Assembly (NCBI GenBank): GCA_022818135.1
Contig: JAFMSR010000001.1
Span: 3,307,017-3,371,016, forward strand
DNA length: 64,000 nt
Direction of reading: 5' to 3'
Source of the DNA: Saxidomus purpurata
Taxonomy: Eukaryota > Mollusca > Bivalvia > Venerida > Veneridae
Below, one piece after another: positions 1-13,800 of this stretch. Numbering within the stretch: position 1 is the first letter of the stretch; every line of letters begins with the position of its first letter. Made by a program: the position numbers and the translations under genes. Below the pieces are notes generated by a model. The model searched no databases and was not told the DNA's origin. It was given only the letters and a program-made list of their open reading frames with translations.

Positions 1-2826
1 ATGGGTGTGAGCGAAAAAAATGTATGTTGTTTTCATTGATAATTACGTGCGTTTTCCTGCAAATGCGGGAAAAGTAAAAGAAGTTATCCCACTAAAAGGA
101 CTCCCCCACCCCCATCGAAAAAAAGAAGAAGAAAAGAATCCAAGATCAAAATAAAATAGTCATGAGAAACCAGGGGCAATAAACGATCGCCTAACTGTAA
201 AAGGCGTCTGATGAAGTCTCCCGCTAGTTACCATCATATCTACGTACTTAATAAAAACAAAATAATATAATTTAGAAATAATCGAACACATGTGGTTCAG
301 GTTTAAGTAAGAACTTGTTATACAGAACGGATGTCAATCCATTCTTTTTTCATTTGCTTGCGTCTGCATCACTAAGGAATTTTTTGTCTGTCAATCGTAT
401 CATTTTTCAGTAATGGGTTCTGTGGGAATGAAGAAATATGTTGCGGCATGTAGGCGTCTGGGGTCATATTCCAGTAGCATCTTAAGTCAAATCCTAAGAT
501 TTTCCTTAAACTTAACAATTTCCTTAAGAAGATAATTTAAAAAAGGACAGTGAGCATTGCAGCATGTTGAAAATTTATCAAATCTTCCATGACCACTTTC
601 TAAAATGATGATGAAATTACACAAAATCATTCACTTTTGAGCAAATTATAATAATTAAAAATTTTGAACTAAAGTTAAAATACTTAAGCAATCACTTAAG
701 ATGCTACAGGAATACGACCCCTGGTCACGAAACAGTAACATTTTATAGGACGTGTTTATTACCTTATCTTAATAAACGGAGATGCAAAACACAGAGTGTT
801 TTTTTATCTAGCTGTGATTTTTTCGTGCAAAAAAAAATTACATAGTACTTAGAGTAATTGAAAAGGACTTCAGAGATTCATTCGCACAAAATATTAGGCG
901 ACCATTTTCAATCTAAGCACAATGTTTAAAACCTACGTAATTTCCATCGGGTTGTTGAGGCGGTAGACTATAATTATATAGGAACGTTTTCTGAATTTCT
1001 TTTGAACTCAAAAGCTACAGTATGTAGAAGGTGCAAAAATAATTCATTAAATGAAACTAACTTTAAAGATGATACTATTTTATTTTAAGTTATCGAGATG
1101 TTACAATCTGTTGACATTACTTGGATATTGCTAACATTTCGAGACAATTTTTAAACATATAATTATGTAATTTATTAGCGTTAAATGAGGTTCAATGAAA
1201 ACATTATTGGTACTCAAAAAGATCCATTACTTATGTTTATGTCATAGCATGTATTTTATCAATCGTTTCTCGTAACAAAAAAAGCCTATGTCCTTAAAGA
1301 AAATTTATTTCGTTAGTGATAACACTGATTTTACAAAGGCTAAAGTGAGTTCACTAGAATTTGTGAGACGGAGCAATTCCGTGTGATACGCTAATTACAT
1401 AATGACTGGTTGTACTGTACTAGAATCGTTGACACAGTAATCCATATATACACGAAATATTGAAATTGATTTCCCTCCTATAAGAGACGATTGTCTGTAA
1501 TTTCGAACGCAACTATGAGATAGGAAGACAGTTTTTGCATTTATAGGATAGACTGTCACAATATAAAAGCAATAAGACTTGTTTGGTTAGCGTTGTCAAA
1601 GGAATTTATACTGCGTTTCGCGATCAGCTCAAATATCTTTCACCAAAGAAATGATTAAGACAGGGCTTTATTCACAACATAAATAGAAGAAATACGCAGT
1701 CAAACAGTTGTTAAGAAGATTTCGAAGACCCAGAACCTTGAACCGAGACCTTGAACGATTTCAAGAATTACATGAAACAGAAATCGGGTTTTTGGATTGT
1801 CCTATTTGAGTTTTTATTAGGTGACTGTTCATTTGAACGATTTTTTTAATTACTTTAAAATAGGCACTTTGGCGCAAAATTAATTTAAACTGAAGATAAA
1901 ATTAGTGCCTGCTTAGAGGCGCAATAAATATCCATCCATGGAAAGAAGGGCCACTACTACCGCCACATGTAATATGTCAAATATTTGTATAAATGTACGG
2001 ATATAATAAAACTGAGCTTTAATTATTACAAAAATAACTAGTTGACAGGCGAAACAAACATAAGTTCAAAACATCAAAATTTGGCTCGATTGTTTACCAT
2101 CAACTCAATGAATTGAGCGAAATTGGTTTTACGATACCACAACACAAATCACGCGCCAGAATTCTGTAAGTGTTAAACAAACCGTCGTCAAACAGGAAAT
2201 GGTTACTTTGTTGCAAGAGAGTGTAAGAATTCTTAAACTTTTGAGATGTTTTAAATTAGGCAATGATAATGTTGACTGATTCATAACATCCGCAAATAGT
2301 CATGTTTAAGCTGTAATGCGTTGAAATATTATATGTTTTATTTATTTTCGATCTACCTAGTATATTTATTCAACGTTCACAATTCTTATTATAAACTATG
2401 TTATAAACTGTAAATAACTGTTTGATAGGTGTTCACTAAGTCATAAAAAATATTTGTTCAAGAAAATAATTCTGTGTAAATTAAGGCCGGTGTAATTTCG
2501 TTATATCGATTCAGTGCTCTAAACTATTCATTCAATATTCAGAAAATAATAATTCTATGTTGGAAAAATACTTTTAGATAAACTGAATGCTTGGTAGCGA
2601 GACTCGCTGTGACAAGTCATTTAATAGAGTCCTTTATTTACCAAACTGGTTATTGTTGGCCAATGAAATCCTTCGATACATAGAGGAAAAATATGGTTCT
2701 AATATAGAAATTGTCAATGTAAACACCTTTGAACGGTTACACAGTCCAGATTGTAAGATAGGCACGTCTTTCACTGGTATAAACTATAAATGTATTGCAA
2801 GTAAACTATAAATGTTTTGCATTTAC
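1..2826. other. Non-coding AT-rich sequence 3' of cyclase exon 4
   Basis: This probably belongs to an intron of the cyclase, whose next exon would begin with Asp-Ala-Tyr or similar; I found none here. A MITE sits at 459-722. I see nothing else convincing. Confidence 0.5.
459..722. mobile_element. MITE with ~45-bp terminal inverted repeats
   Basis: The left end is 'ggggtcatattccagtagca' then tcttaag; the right end, in reverse complement, is 'ggggtcgtattcctgtagca' then tcttaag. The arms are imperfect over about 45 bp around an AT-rich core with no ORF. This is a non-autonomous DNA transposon of about 264 bp. Confidence 0.7.
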
Positions 2827-3244
2827 CTGTCGTTCCAATCTTGCTGACGTTGTGTCTCTCCAGCCTTTTCTCAAAAACGTCAAATACGTCATTTATAAGT
2901 TCTAACAGCTCGTCAGGTGTACTTCTATTGATAAAAGTCTCAAAGTTACTGATATCTGCAAACATAACCGTGACAGATTTGAATAACTCCGGTTCGACTA
3001 TGCTCGTGCGCATGCGCTTCGCAATTTTTGTGGGAACCAGCTGAGAAAGTAATGTTTCGGTCCGCCTTTGCTCTTTTTCGAGATGGAATGTTTTCTCTTG
3101 AAGACAAATCTTTACCTGTTCAATGTTTTTGGAAATTTTGTAAATGATAAACGAGACTAGAGCAGCAACGGTGACGGTAACAGCGAGGACTGTGATATCA
3201 ACCATTACATCGAGTTGGAAGTTGAAGATTTCTTCGTCTGTTAG
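2827..3244 (-). CDS. Cyclase exon 4: membrane helix, coiled coil and first half of cyclase domain
   Basis: The acceptor is TTCATTTCAG (complement of 3245-3254) and the donor GTAAATG; the exon is 418 nt. The translation begins LTDEEIFNFQLDVMVDITVL, crosses the membrane, and continues through the linker EKEQRRTETLLSQLVPTKIA, which resembles the linker before receptor and soluble guanylate cyclase catalytic cores. The core starts SVTVMFADISNFETF, where the Asp is the first metal ligand. The exon ends at HNVSKIGTTG, aligned to the family's 'VYKVETIGDAYM'; the Glu of that motif is Gly here. Confidence 0.88.
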
Positions 3245-6200
3245 CTGAAATGAACAACCAGCCTAAACTATTCCTGGTATCAGTTATTCGATAGACTTAC
3301 ACAGACTGTCGAGATTGAGATGGCGTTTTATCAAAGAACCGAAGGAATATTGTTTGAAAAGACTCTAGAAAACGGCTAATGCCATTTTAGTTATTTGAAT
3401 GTGTTATCATGGAATCATTTATAGCAAGTTAAATTTCCGGATTATTTTAGAGTGATTTTCAGTAACATGTTTGTGCGTGTTCTCGTAAGTGGTAACTTGC
3501 AATTCTTAATGACATTTTAGTTTCTCCAAATGTTTACTTTTTGGGGAAATTGTTATATCTTCAAATACACTAACTTTTGATAATTTCTTTGCTCCGTTTT
3601 GTGAAGTAGCCACCAATATTCTTGTCTTTAGTCGTCGTGTTTTGTCAAATTTAAAAGTATTTACTTTCTCACGGTAGTTTGCGTGATTTCAAATGGACGC
3701 ACAGTGGGTGCAATTACAAATAACTTAAAAGCTAAAAGTAACACATTAACTGATTTTTTTTCTTCACCAAAACTTAAAATTACAGCTAGAAGTTATATCA
3801 ATAACCAGTATAATCAGAAATAATTATCCCGAGACGTTTTAAGAGAGACTTTGATATTTAAAATTTATAGATGTTACAGATTGCAGTTTGTTTGATCTTA
3901 GCTATGCCTAAATTAAATATACGTACAAAGTGTTTCCATAAAACCATCGGTATAAAATTATCAGAAGTGAATTCTCAGTGTCACTTTTAAAACGGATATA
4001 ACTATTGTAGCGTATTGAACATGTCGACGGTGAATTTCAGTTACCTTGAAGACGTTTGAAGATGGCTCTAGCACTTGTGAAGAGAATGTTCACACATTTG
4101 GCACATTACAATATACATGTTGATATAATGAAACATATCGAACTTGATTTAATATACGGATGAACTTCGAGAACAATACTAGTATACTGATAATGATTGG
4201 GTGCAATACTGTAACATTACTTCTCGAACTATCACGAACCGTCTATAACCTAGGTTATAGAGTATTCCTGGAACTATCAAGCAGTTATATTCCTTTCAAA
4301 GTTTAAATTTTATTTCATTCATTAGCTCCCGAGTGCCAAAAAGAAATATATATAAAAATAGAATAATATATAAATACCGTGGTGATGTACTCAGCTAATG
4401 AATGTGTGACGTCATTCAGCTGATCTATGTATGCTGTCATATTGTCTACCCACCGCATCGATTCTTCTATGGAATAGATCTCCGTGGTGTTCCGGATAAT
4501 TTTCTCCTGCATTTCCGTAAGTTGTTTTTCCAATCCGGAATTTACATGGGCTGTTCTGATCTTGGATGCCTCACCGGAGTAGCTCTCAAACATCTTCATG
4601 AACGTTTCGGCAAGATCATAATTTGCTTTATACCAGAGTAAGCTCTCAATGTCAAGGCCGCCTTATCAAAATAACACAAAAGTATAAATTGTAAACTAGC
4701 ACGCAATAAAACTATAAAATACAGCACAATTTCTTAAATACAACACCAAATAAAGAAACCACGAAACAAAGTGATTCAAGCACCAGTGTACGCTGACAAC
4801 GCGTGTCTGGTCTGCATCATCGCACACCTACATTTTGGCTGCTAGCGTTTTACACAATTTGACTAAACTGACTAGGTATTGCAGTCGGGTAAAACAAAAC
4901 TCCCTAGATGTTCAAATTGTGTTAGGTACCAGTATGCATGGGAGTCATACTGGGGTCTTGGCAAGTTCACCAGGGGAAAAATCCTACGATCGGCCGCGAC
5001 TATAAACAATCTAAACGAAAATTAAGAGAATTTTTTCAAAATCTTATTTCTTCTTTATTTTATGTTTTCCTGTGAATTATAGAGTTTTATTTTATGTTTT
5101 CCAGTGAATTATAGAGTTTTCTCAGTGAAATAAAAGTGATAATCCACAGTTTTGAAACAGTAGATTACCATTTTTATTTTTCACTGTTTTTGCAATCTTA
5201 TACCCGGATTTACGTCAAAAAGTATACCGAGCGTAATTAACGCTGGAAACCATGCGACGATGACGTCGTTTAAATGACGTCATTTGCGCTATGTTTTCTG
5301 ATGACGTTTCCCGCGATTTTCGATATTTTATAGAAACAAACTCAATAAAAGTAGAGTTTTAACCATAAAATAAACAGAAAAATTGTTGGTATCGGTGTAA
5401 TATCACGTTAATTTCACTCGTGAACACCAAAAGTTGTTATTTTCACTCGTGGCTGCGCCACTCGTGAAAATATCACTTTTGGTGCCCACTCGGTGAAATT
5501 ATAACGTGATCTTACACCGAAACCAACAATTATCCTCTATTTCTCAGTGAAATAAAAGTGATAATCCACAGTTTTGAAACAGTGGATTACCATTTTTATT
5601 TTTCACTGTTTTTGCAATCTTTAGCCCGGATTTACGTCAAAAAGTATACCGAGCGTTATTAATGCTGGAGACCATGCGACGATGACGTCGTTTAAATGAC
5701 GTCATTTGTTCTATGTTTTCTGATGACGTTTCCCGCGATTTTCGATGTTTTATAGAAACAAACTCAATAAAAATAGAGTTTTAACCATAAAATAAACAGA
5801 AAAATTGTTGGTATCGGTGTAATTTCACGTTAATTTCACTCGTGAACACCAAAAGTAGTTATTTTCACTCGTGGCTGCGCCACTCGTGAAAATATCACTT
5901 TTGGTGCCCACTCGGTGAAATTATATAGAGGATAATTGTTGGTTTCGGTGTAAGATCACGTTATAATTTCACCGAGTGGGCACCAAAAGTGATATTTTCA
6001 CGAGTGGCGCAGCCACGAGTGAAAATAAAAACTTTTGGTGTTCACGAGTGAAATTAACGTGATATTACACCGATACCAACAATTTTTCTGTTTATTTTAT
6101 GGTTAAAACTCTACTTTTATTGAGTTTGTTTCTATAAAACATTGAAAATCGCGGGAAACGTCATCAGAAAATATAGCACAAATGACGTCATTTTAACGAC

Positions 6201-7771
6201 GTCATCGTCGTATGGTCTCCAGCGTTAATAACGCTCGGTATACCGTTTGACGTAAATCCGGGCTAAAGATTGTAAAAACAGTGAAAAATAAAAATGGTAA
6301 TCCACTGTTTCAAAACTGTGGATTATCACTTTTATTTCACTGAGAAAACTCTATAATTCACTGGAAAACATAAAATAAAACGTGATATTACACCAAAACC
6401 AACAATTATCCTCTATTTATTAGCTCAATACATGACAGCTAAAAGTTTACCAAAATGCAATCTTATCAAAAGAATGAGAGTAACTTTTGGAAATAACCAT
6501 ATTTTCATGTGTACAACAGAATGTTATTTTCAACCATTTTAGACAATTTTGACAGTTTTGGCAGCATTTCTGACCAGAAGAAACTAAAAATCTACGACCA
6601 AATAAAAAATACGCGCAATATTATTTTCTCAGCCACAAAATAGGCGATTAAACTTTGTATAAAAAGCGAGTGTTCTACATTTGCGGTTTAATTCTTCATC
6701 TTATTCTGTTACATTTTAGTAATATAAAACTTTTACATAAACCTACTTATACGTAGAAACCAGAAGGCTTATTAGAACCATCTGAGAGAAAAAAAACATT
6801 GTAAAGTCGTAATAACGCGAAAAAACGAGTAATAATGCGAAAAAAGGCGTAGTAACGCGAAACAAGGCATAATCACTCCAAGGTAATGCGTAATAATGAG
6901 AAGAAAGGCGTAGTAACGCGAAATAAAGGCAAAACGCTAAAGAAAAGGCGGAGTTAGGCGAAAATAAAGGCGTAATAACGCGAAAATAAAGGCATAATAA
7001 CGCGAAATAAAGGCGTAATAACACTATGCAAAGGCGTATTAACGATAGTAAAATGCGTTTATATGCTAAATAAAGGTGTAAACATGTCGAAACATGTAAA
7101 TTGAAAACTTCGTGTTGTCTTGATTTTATTTATACTAAATAAAGGTGTAATAAGGCGAAATAAAGGCGTAATAACGCTAAACAAAGGCGTATTAGGCACA
7201 CGGTCAGTGGAGTAAGGGGCATGTTCAAGTATTTGGAAGCCAATTGTGTCAATGGTTTCCTGCACAACTCCGGCCGAATGGCTCGGGGGGTTTTGCTGAT
7301 AAGGCCGTCTTTGGAACAGTTTTAATTGGTATGTAATGAAGATATTAGTTCAATGAATAGATTTTTCAGTGCATACTTAGTGATGTCATTTAATGTCATT
7401 TTTGTTTCATCCAGTCATATCCCTGCAGATTTCTTCCTATTTCCGCGCTTGAAATATATGCTCCGCGGTGTGCAGTTATGACGGGCTACGTTAGTTTAGC
7501 GAGGATAGGTCAGTATTTCAGGGAGGAGGCGTTATAAAAGTTGTTGACGATATTTCATCAAGAAGAGTGACACCTTTGCCATATATGTACGAAATTTATT
7601 TTTTCTGTCATAAACAGTTTTGCTTTAATTATAGTAATCGTGTCATGCCAACTTCTTCTTTTTCTTTGTCTACTTTTCATGATTTCTTTTTCAGAAGGCC
7701 ATGTTTAAACTAAGTCATATGAATATTCGTTCATATTTCTGTATGTGTTACCTTCTGTAAATAAAGAATTA

Positions 7772-7807
<36 letters not shown>

Positions 7808-10800
7808 TGAGACGATTTACTCTAAGATGAGTCTTCAAAGCAGTTATCGATTTTTATTTACCTAAAAAGGCGTTATTACGACTTTATTTCGCATTATTTT
7901 GCGTTATTACAGCTTTCTTTCGCGTAGTAATATATCCGGGGGCATTCGTATCGGCCTGAGCCGGGCTCGGGCCAATACGAGTGCCAAAAGACAAATGACA
8001 GGGCCAATATCAAATCACTCATTTAATGACAATTTTATTAAATAACTGATCAAACTTAAAATGATTCATTGTATATTGATTATCATCTTCACTGGCAGTA
8101 ACTCGTCAGTAACAGACTGTAACATGCAGATCAAAAATACCTCGAACATATTCATTTTTGAAATAAACATATTGATGTGGGTATTCAATTTCTTAGTTGG
8201 AGCATTTCCTTTCCTTCTAAATGTGTTTTCAGGCAGAAATTGATCAAAAGTTTATTTTCAATTTTGCCACTCAATCTTCAAGGCTGATTTCAACAGATTT
8301 CAAGATGGCGGCCATTTTCGTTTTCGAGAAACTAAACATCTGAACGCATCAGCCAATTAGAATGCTCAAATTTCTCAACAGCCAATCATTCGTCAGCAAT
8401 CTTTTATTGGACCGGTCCAATAAGTGATATTGGCCCCGATTTTTTGCTATTGGCCCTGTCTTTCAATTTTATGATAGCTCTTCCTACTTTATTACTTTAG
8501 GTAGTTTACGAATATTAGAGCCAATAAACAATAGTTATATAATAATGCCTTTTATTAGCGTTAACACGTTTTTGCTAAAGCGTTATTATGCCTTTATTTC
8601 GCATTATTACGCCTTTATTTCGCATTATTACGCCCTTATTTCGCATAATAACGCATTTATTTTACGTTATTACGCCTTTTTTCGCGATATTACGCCTTTC
8701 TTTGCGTAGTAACGCCTTTTATAAGCGTTAATACGCCTTTGCTTGGCGTTATTACGCCTTTATTTTCGCGTTGTTATGCCTTTATTTCACGTAATAACGC
8801 CTTTATTTTGCGTTATTACGCCTTTTTTTGCGTTATTACGCCTTTATTTTCGCGTTACTACGCCCTTTACTTCGCGTTATAATGCCTTTATTCCGCATTA
8901 TTATATAACTATTGTTTATTGGCTCTAATATTCGTAAACTAGTAGGAAGAGCTATCATAAAATTGAAAGAAAGGGCCAATAACAATAAACTCGAGTAACA
9001 TTTCCGAAAAAGCCCATAGAGGCTGTATATAGTGTTCAATATAATAATATATATTGACATTAGTTACGCCTAGTGCTCTCCCTTGTAATAAGATAACGTT
9101 TTTCTCGATAAACGTAGACTCTTCTGTTGCGTCATTGTAAAATTATCCTAACCGTACAGTACATCAAAATTTCTACGTGAACACTACATTCTTTCAGAAC
9201 CGTTTTTTCTCGTTAATATGGTGCGTTCAAATCATGCTCTTTGACCGACACGAATCACTTCTCTGCCAAAATCTCGCTTATTGGAAACAACTCGGGAAAA
9301 TCTGTTTCCACCTTTACCCAACCCGGACAGCTTTTCCGGCTGCAAATAATATCTTGTTTAAAAATGATAAATGTATCCCTGTATTGTATCGTTTAATAAA
9401 ATATAGTCACCAATTCGGATGTGTGAGAATTAAATCACGAGTGCGTAGCACGGGTGATTTAAACCTTCGCATTCGACCGACTGACTGCATTTTATTCCGC
9501 GATGAAATACTGGGAGCCATTTATCATTCCGGTTCTAATACGAAATACCCGGAACTATGTTCAACGCGAAGCAACATTCCATTGCTATTTACAAGCACGG
9601 AATGCGATTGGACGCGTGCTTCCTTAACTGCACGTGTTGCCCATGGAAAACGTGATGCATTTTATCGCTAAATAATGTATACGATGAAGATTAAAAAATA
9701 TGCGTATCCACAAACAGTTATTTTGCATGTTCGTTCGCAATGCCATTTAATATCAGAACACATACTGAGAAAAAACATTATTTTTCAGGAAACTGACTAG
9801 GCACATCCTCTCTTCGAATCATTAAAATGATTTATACATTAACTTATACGCAAAAGAAAATCCTTGTAACGGCCATTTTCAATGTACAATGTATGTAAAA
9901 ACACACGTAAGGAATAACAAGAAAGTTCTTAAATGCATTATGGTAAGTATATTCTCTTAAATCGTATCCAACTAAATGTACTATGAATTCTACATACGAT
10001 TAAGTTGGTGAAAAAATGTACATGTATATCCACTGTGATCATTAGTAATTGACCAGACGCCAGGTGTCAATCAAGTGACTTCATTACCTATCAAAATTCG
10101 ACTTTACCTACGACAAATAAATGCACGTGGAAAAGGTTTGAATGGATTCTTTTGTTATAAATAATCCGACATCAACAAAGGGGTGGGTTTATAGCACCAT
10201 TGGCGTCATGTCAATTGTAAGAGTCCATGTCTATACGGATTAACTGAAAAAATATCGATTATTTACAATGTATGCCCTTAGTGCTTGATAAAGTTGCAGA
10301 CGACCGAGCACGGATATCACTTTCTTGCACACCAGATCGGGATATCTGCAGTCTTTACCAGTGCTAGGAAATCTCGTGTTACACCCGCTGACGTCAGAAC
10401 GAACTACTTTTATGAACGAATGTGCAAATTCATACATAACTACAAGAAAATAGCGCGTAAATGTAAGTCATTAGTTTTAAGTTACTTCTGTTACTATGAG
10501 TAGAATATGGTATGCAAGAAAAAGAATATATCACTGGCTGCACGTGCAGATGAGAATATCCGAAACATTCTCATACTATTGTTTTCGGGTGTGTTGGATA
10601 AAAATAATATTTTGACACCAAAACTATTTTATTTTGCAAATTTTGTCCTTTTTTTGTCCTACCTTTTCCCTTTTTCAAGACGATAAATGTAATTGACAAC
10701 TTGCTGCACGTCACAATGTCCTTAAATTAATAAGACATTTACTCAAATCCTATTAAAACGAGTTAATCACCTTTTTTCGAAAGAAGCATATATTCTCGTA

Positions 10801-13800
10801 TATAACTATTATTTTTACTAAAAATGTATATACCGAGTCCTTTGCGATTATTTTCAACTCACAACCCACTAGCAAATTTTCAAATGGCAATTGGGCAATA
10901 ATCGTCTACGCGATTTTTTCTCTTTATAAAAGTGTTACTATATTTAGTAACATATTACCGCCAAATTATTCTTTTATTTAAATTCGTTTTTGTAATACAC
11001 TTCGCTTTTTTCTCAAAGCAGAAATATCACGTGATTTTGTTCAGCAAAAATACAGAAGTCCGTGCACGCTGATTTTATACACGGCTCAAGGAATACCTTG
11101 TCAAGTTTCGACACTGTGGAATAATGAAAATTTATCACTCCAGTGCGAGTATTTCATTCCAAGAAAGTAACAGTAGATCTACGTTAGACAGATATTTGAT
11201 TGATATCTAATAAATCGCGATATATCACTCATAAATCGTGATCTGTACCTCATAAATCGTGATCTATCACTTACCATGTGTGAAGAAATACGCTCCAAGT
11301 GACAGCTCTACTCCTATACACTCCTTGCCGTTAGCTAACATGTGATAGGCTACTAGTTCTTTCCACAATTCGCTGTTCTTTTCTTCCTTAAGCTGATTGG
11401 CCATCCAGTCTATAAACACACTTATGTCATCAGCGAATTGTTTCGTCACTTCCTTGTATGTCAATTCTTCTGTCCGATTCCGGAAGTCGTGTAGGCTTTC
11501 AATGAAAGTTCCTTTCTTGTCGAATTTATTCGGAGAATCGTACGACACCCAACTTGTTAGCATTTCAAGAGCTTGGTCTGTAAAGGTGTAAGCTTCCTGT
11601 AATAATTGTTCTACTTCCGGGTTGCCATGAACGCTGACGTAAAGAGACATTATATCCCTCTCATTTTGTAACGTGTGCACTACGTCACCAACATTGAGAG
11701 AAAAATGGACGCTCTCTTTCATAAGGTTACGTTCCCTCAGCAACTTAAAATATAGAATATATAAATAGATAAACTGTATGAAACATTTGAAGTTTTGAAC
11801 AGATCAGTAGTTGTGATGCCAAATAATACACAAGTTAAATGTTCATACGCCGCAAATTTGTGTTTTTTGAATACATGAGAAAAGAACATCCAGAACAACG
11901 TGACTATTGGGTTTGTAACTATTACGTTAAATCGTGTTACAGCTATCACCAGGAAATGATCCAAATACATGATAGTGTGCACTATCTCCCCATTGCCCTT
12001 CATCAACAATTGAAGTTTCATGAACCAATCACGTATACTTTTAGAGTTATTGATGTAAAGCCACATTTTTTATTATTTCTTTGCCATAGCAACAAGACTT
12101 TTAACCAGATCAAAATTAAAATGATGTGCACTATATCTCCCCATTACCCTTCGTCAACATGTCAAATTTCATGAACCTATCAATATACTTAGAGTTATTG
12201 CTAGAAGTCCCATTTTAAACGATTTCGTTTCCATATCAACCACAGTTGTTTTCCGATCAAAATTTTAAACGATGTGCACTATCTCCCCGTTGCCTCTAAT
12301 CAACATGTGAAGCGTATTAATTGAAAACCATCAACCAACTGACGATTAAAAACCCTACTCGAATGAACTATGGCAGAAGCACAACCTAATAACTGGTATG
12401 ACCCACGAGTGACCTTTAATCGATTTTGTTCAGAGTGAGAAATACTGATAAAGAAAACAATTAAATATGTACAAAATCAATGAACATGAAATGAAAATTG
12501 CAATACTGAAGCAGTTAGGAGTTGAAAGATTGTGAACAAAATTAACTGTATTCTTTGAAGGAACAAACATACATCCTGAGACAAAACTGGCATAGAACAA
12601 GAGATTGTTACAATGAACACACGGAATATGCGATGCAATTCTGAAGTAATACAAAGTTGTAACAAGAATAGAATAGAATAAAATACTTCATTAATCCAAA
12701 TTTCGGGCCCTCTCGGGCATACACTTTTGATAAATACACAAAGTGTCACCAGCAGTAACAAGTGTCACAAGCCGTTTTCAATCAAGTACTAAGGGGAGCG
12801 GTGGTGTAGAGGTTAAGGTGTCGGCCGCTCATCCCGGAGGTTGCGGGTCCGAGCCCCACTGGGTCACGACCGTACCTCCTCATATGACACCAGTACTGGT
12901 TTTTCCAGGAAGCGGATTCAAGAGTAACTTGATAAGCTGCAAGCTTTCTTTACAATCGAGCTAAAATAAATTTGTATAAACTGGCGTAAAGTAGTACCCC
13001 GCCGGCGCAAACGACGCAACCCAACAAGTCCGCCCGGAGCATTTTACAATCGGATCACCTCAGTCATTCTTGCGCCGGTGTTATCCGAATTTTTATTCGG
13101 CTTCCCTTAGTGATATTTGTATCGCGTTTTAGCCAAGAAGTTGCGGCTGTGCAATGTCAAATAGAAAAGGGGATGTCACTGTATACGCAGCCTCCCGACG
13201 GCGTGTATCAAATAATACTCTATATACTAGATGCATTAATTTTCCGAAGTGAAATAACTACCAAAATAACATATTATTATAGTTTTTGTAATGTTACTGT
13301 AAAAGTGTACGCATTCATTGCTGAATCTGACAATACTACCCTTCCACAAAAAAGAAGAAAAAAGACCGTTTAATAGGAAATTCAAAAAATCTTTCAACTA
13401 GACAACATTTTCCGTATCACCAACAGATAGTGAACTTTCAATTTGCCTGTACCTGCCAACCAGTCTAGCTCGCTATCTACCAACCTTCCTATCTACCTAT
13501 TTGTCTACTTACCACACTACGTATGAACCTACCAATAACAACATATCCATTAATTAAGCTTCTTCTTTACTGATGGTAATTATTCCAGTCTTTATTACAC
13601 CCCTGTTCGTCGTCCAGTCCAGTCCTGTGTCTGTGCGTCCGTCCGAAAAAAACTGGATCATGCGATATCTCAAGATCAACAGATGCTAGTCAAATGCAAC
13701 TTGCTTTGTGTATAGTGGGCAAAATAGAGACTATGCACGTTGTTTTATGTTTTTCGTCAGACCAAAATTACGGTTGCTATAGCAACGGAAATAATATTAA

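Larger units (their letters stand above)
4662..11274 (-). other. Cyclase intron between exons 2 and 3, packed with repeats
   Basis: A 6.6-kb intron holding the foldback cluster (5043-6416), 21-bp satellites (6796-7190, 7860-7935, 8565-8900), a (ATT)n-tailed retroelement-like end, nested TIR elements (7941-8990) and a palindrome at 9429-9462. From 9700 to 11270 I see nothing apart from a CRE-like CTGACGTCAG near 10388. Confidence 0.6.

Noticed and set aside
1..2826. Search for the next cyclase exon (metal-binding Asp, 'DAYM' region)
   Set aside because: No matching minus-strand sequence with an acceptor was found; the exon is likely outside the window.
6743..7265. Minus-strand frames with repeated ITPLF-type peptides
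   Set aside because: The peptide repeats simply translate the 21-bp satellite.
9177..9671. 164-residue open frame on the plus strand
   Set aside because: It starts at GTG, has no recognisable domain, and spans a palindromic repeat (9429-9462); it is probably chance or element-derived.
13110..13373. 87-residue plus-strand frame in cyclase intron
   Set aside because: GTG start, low-complexity basic end, no recognisable features.
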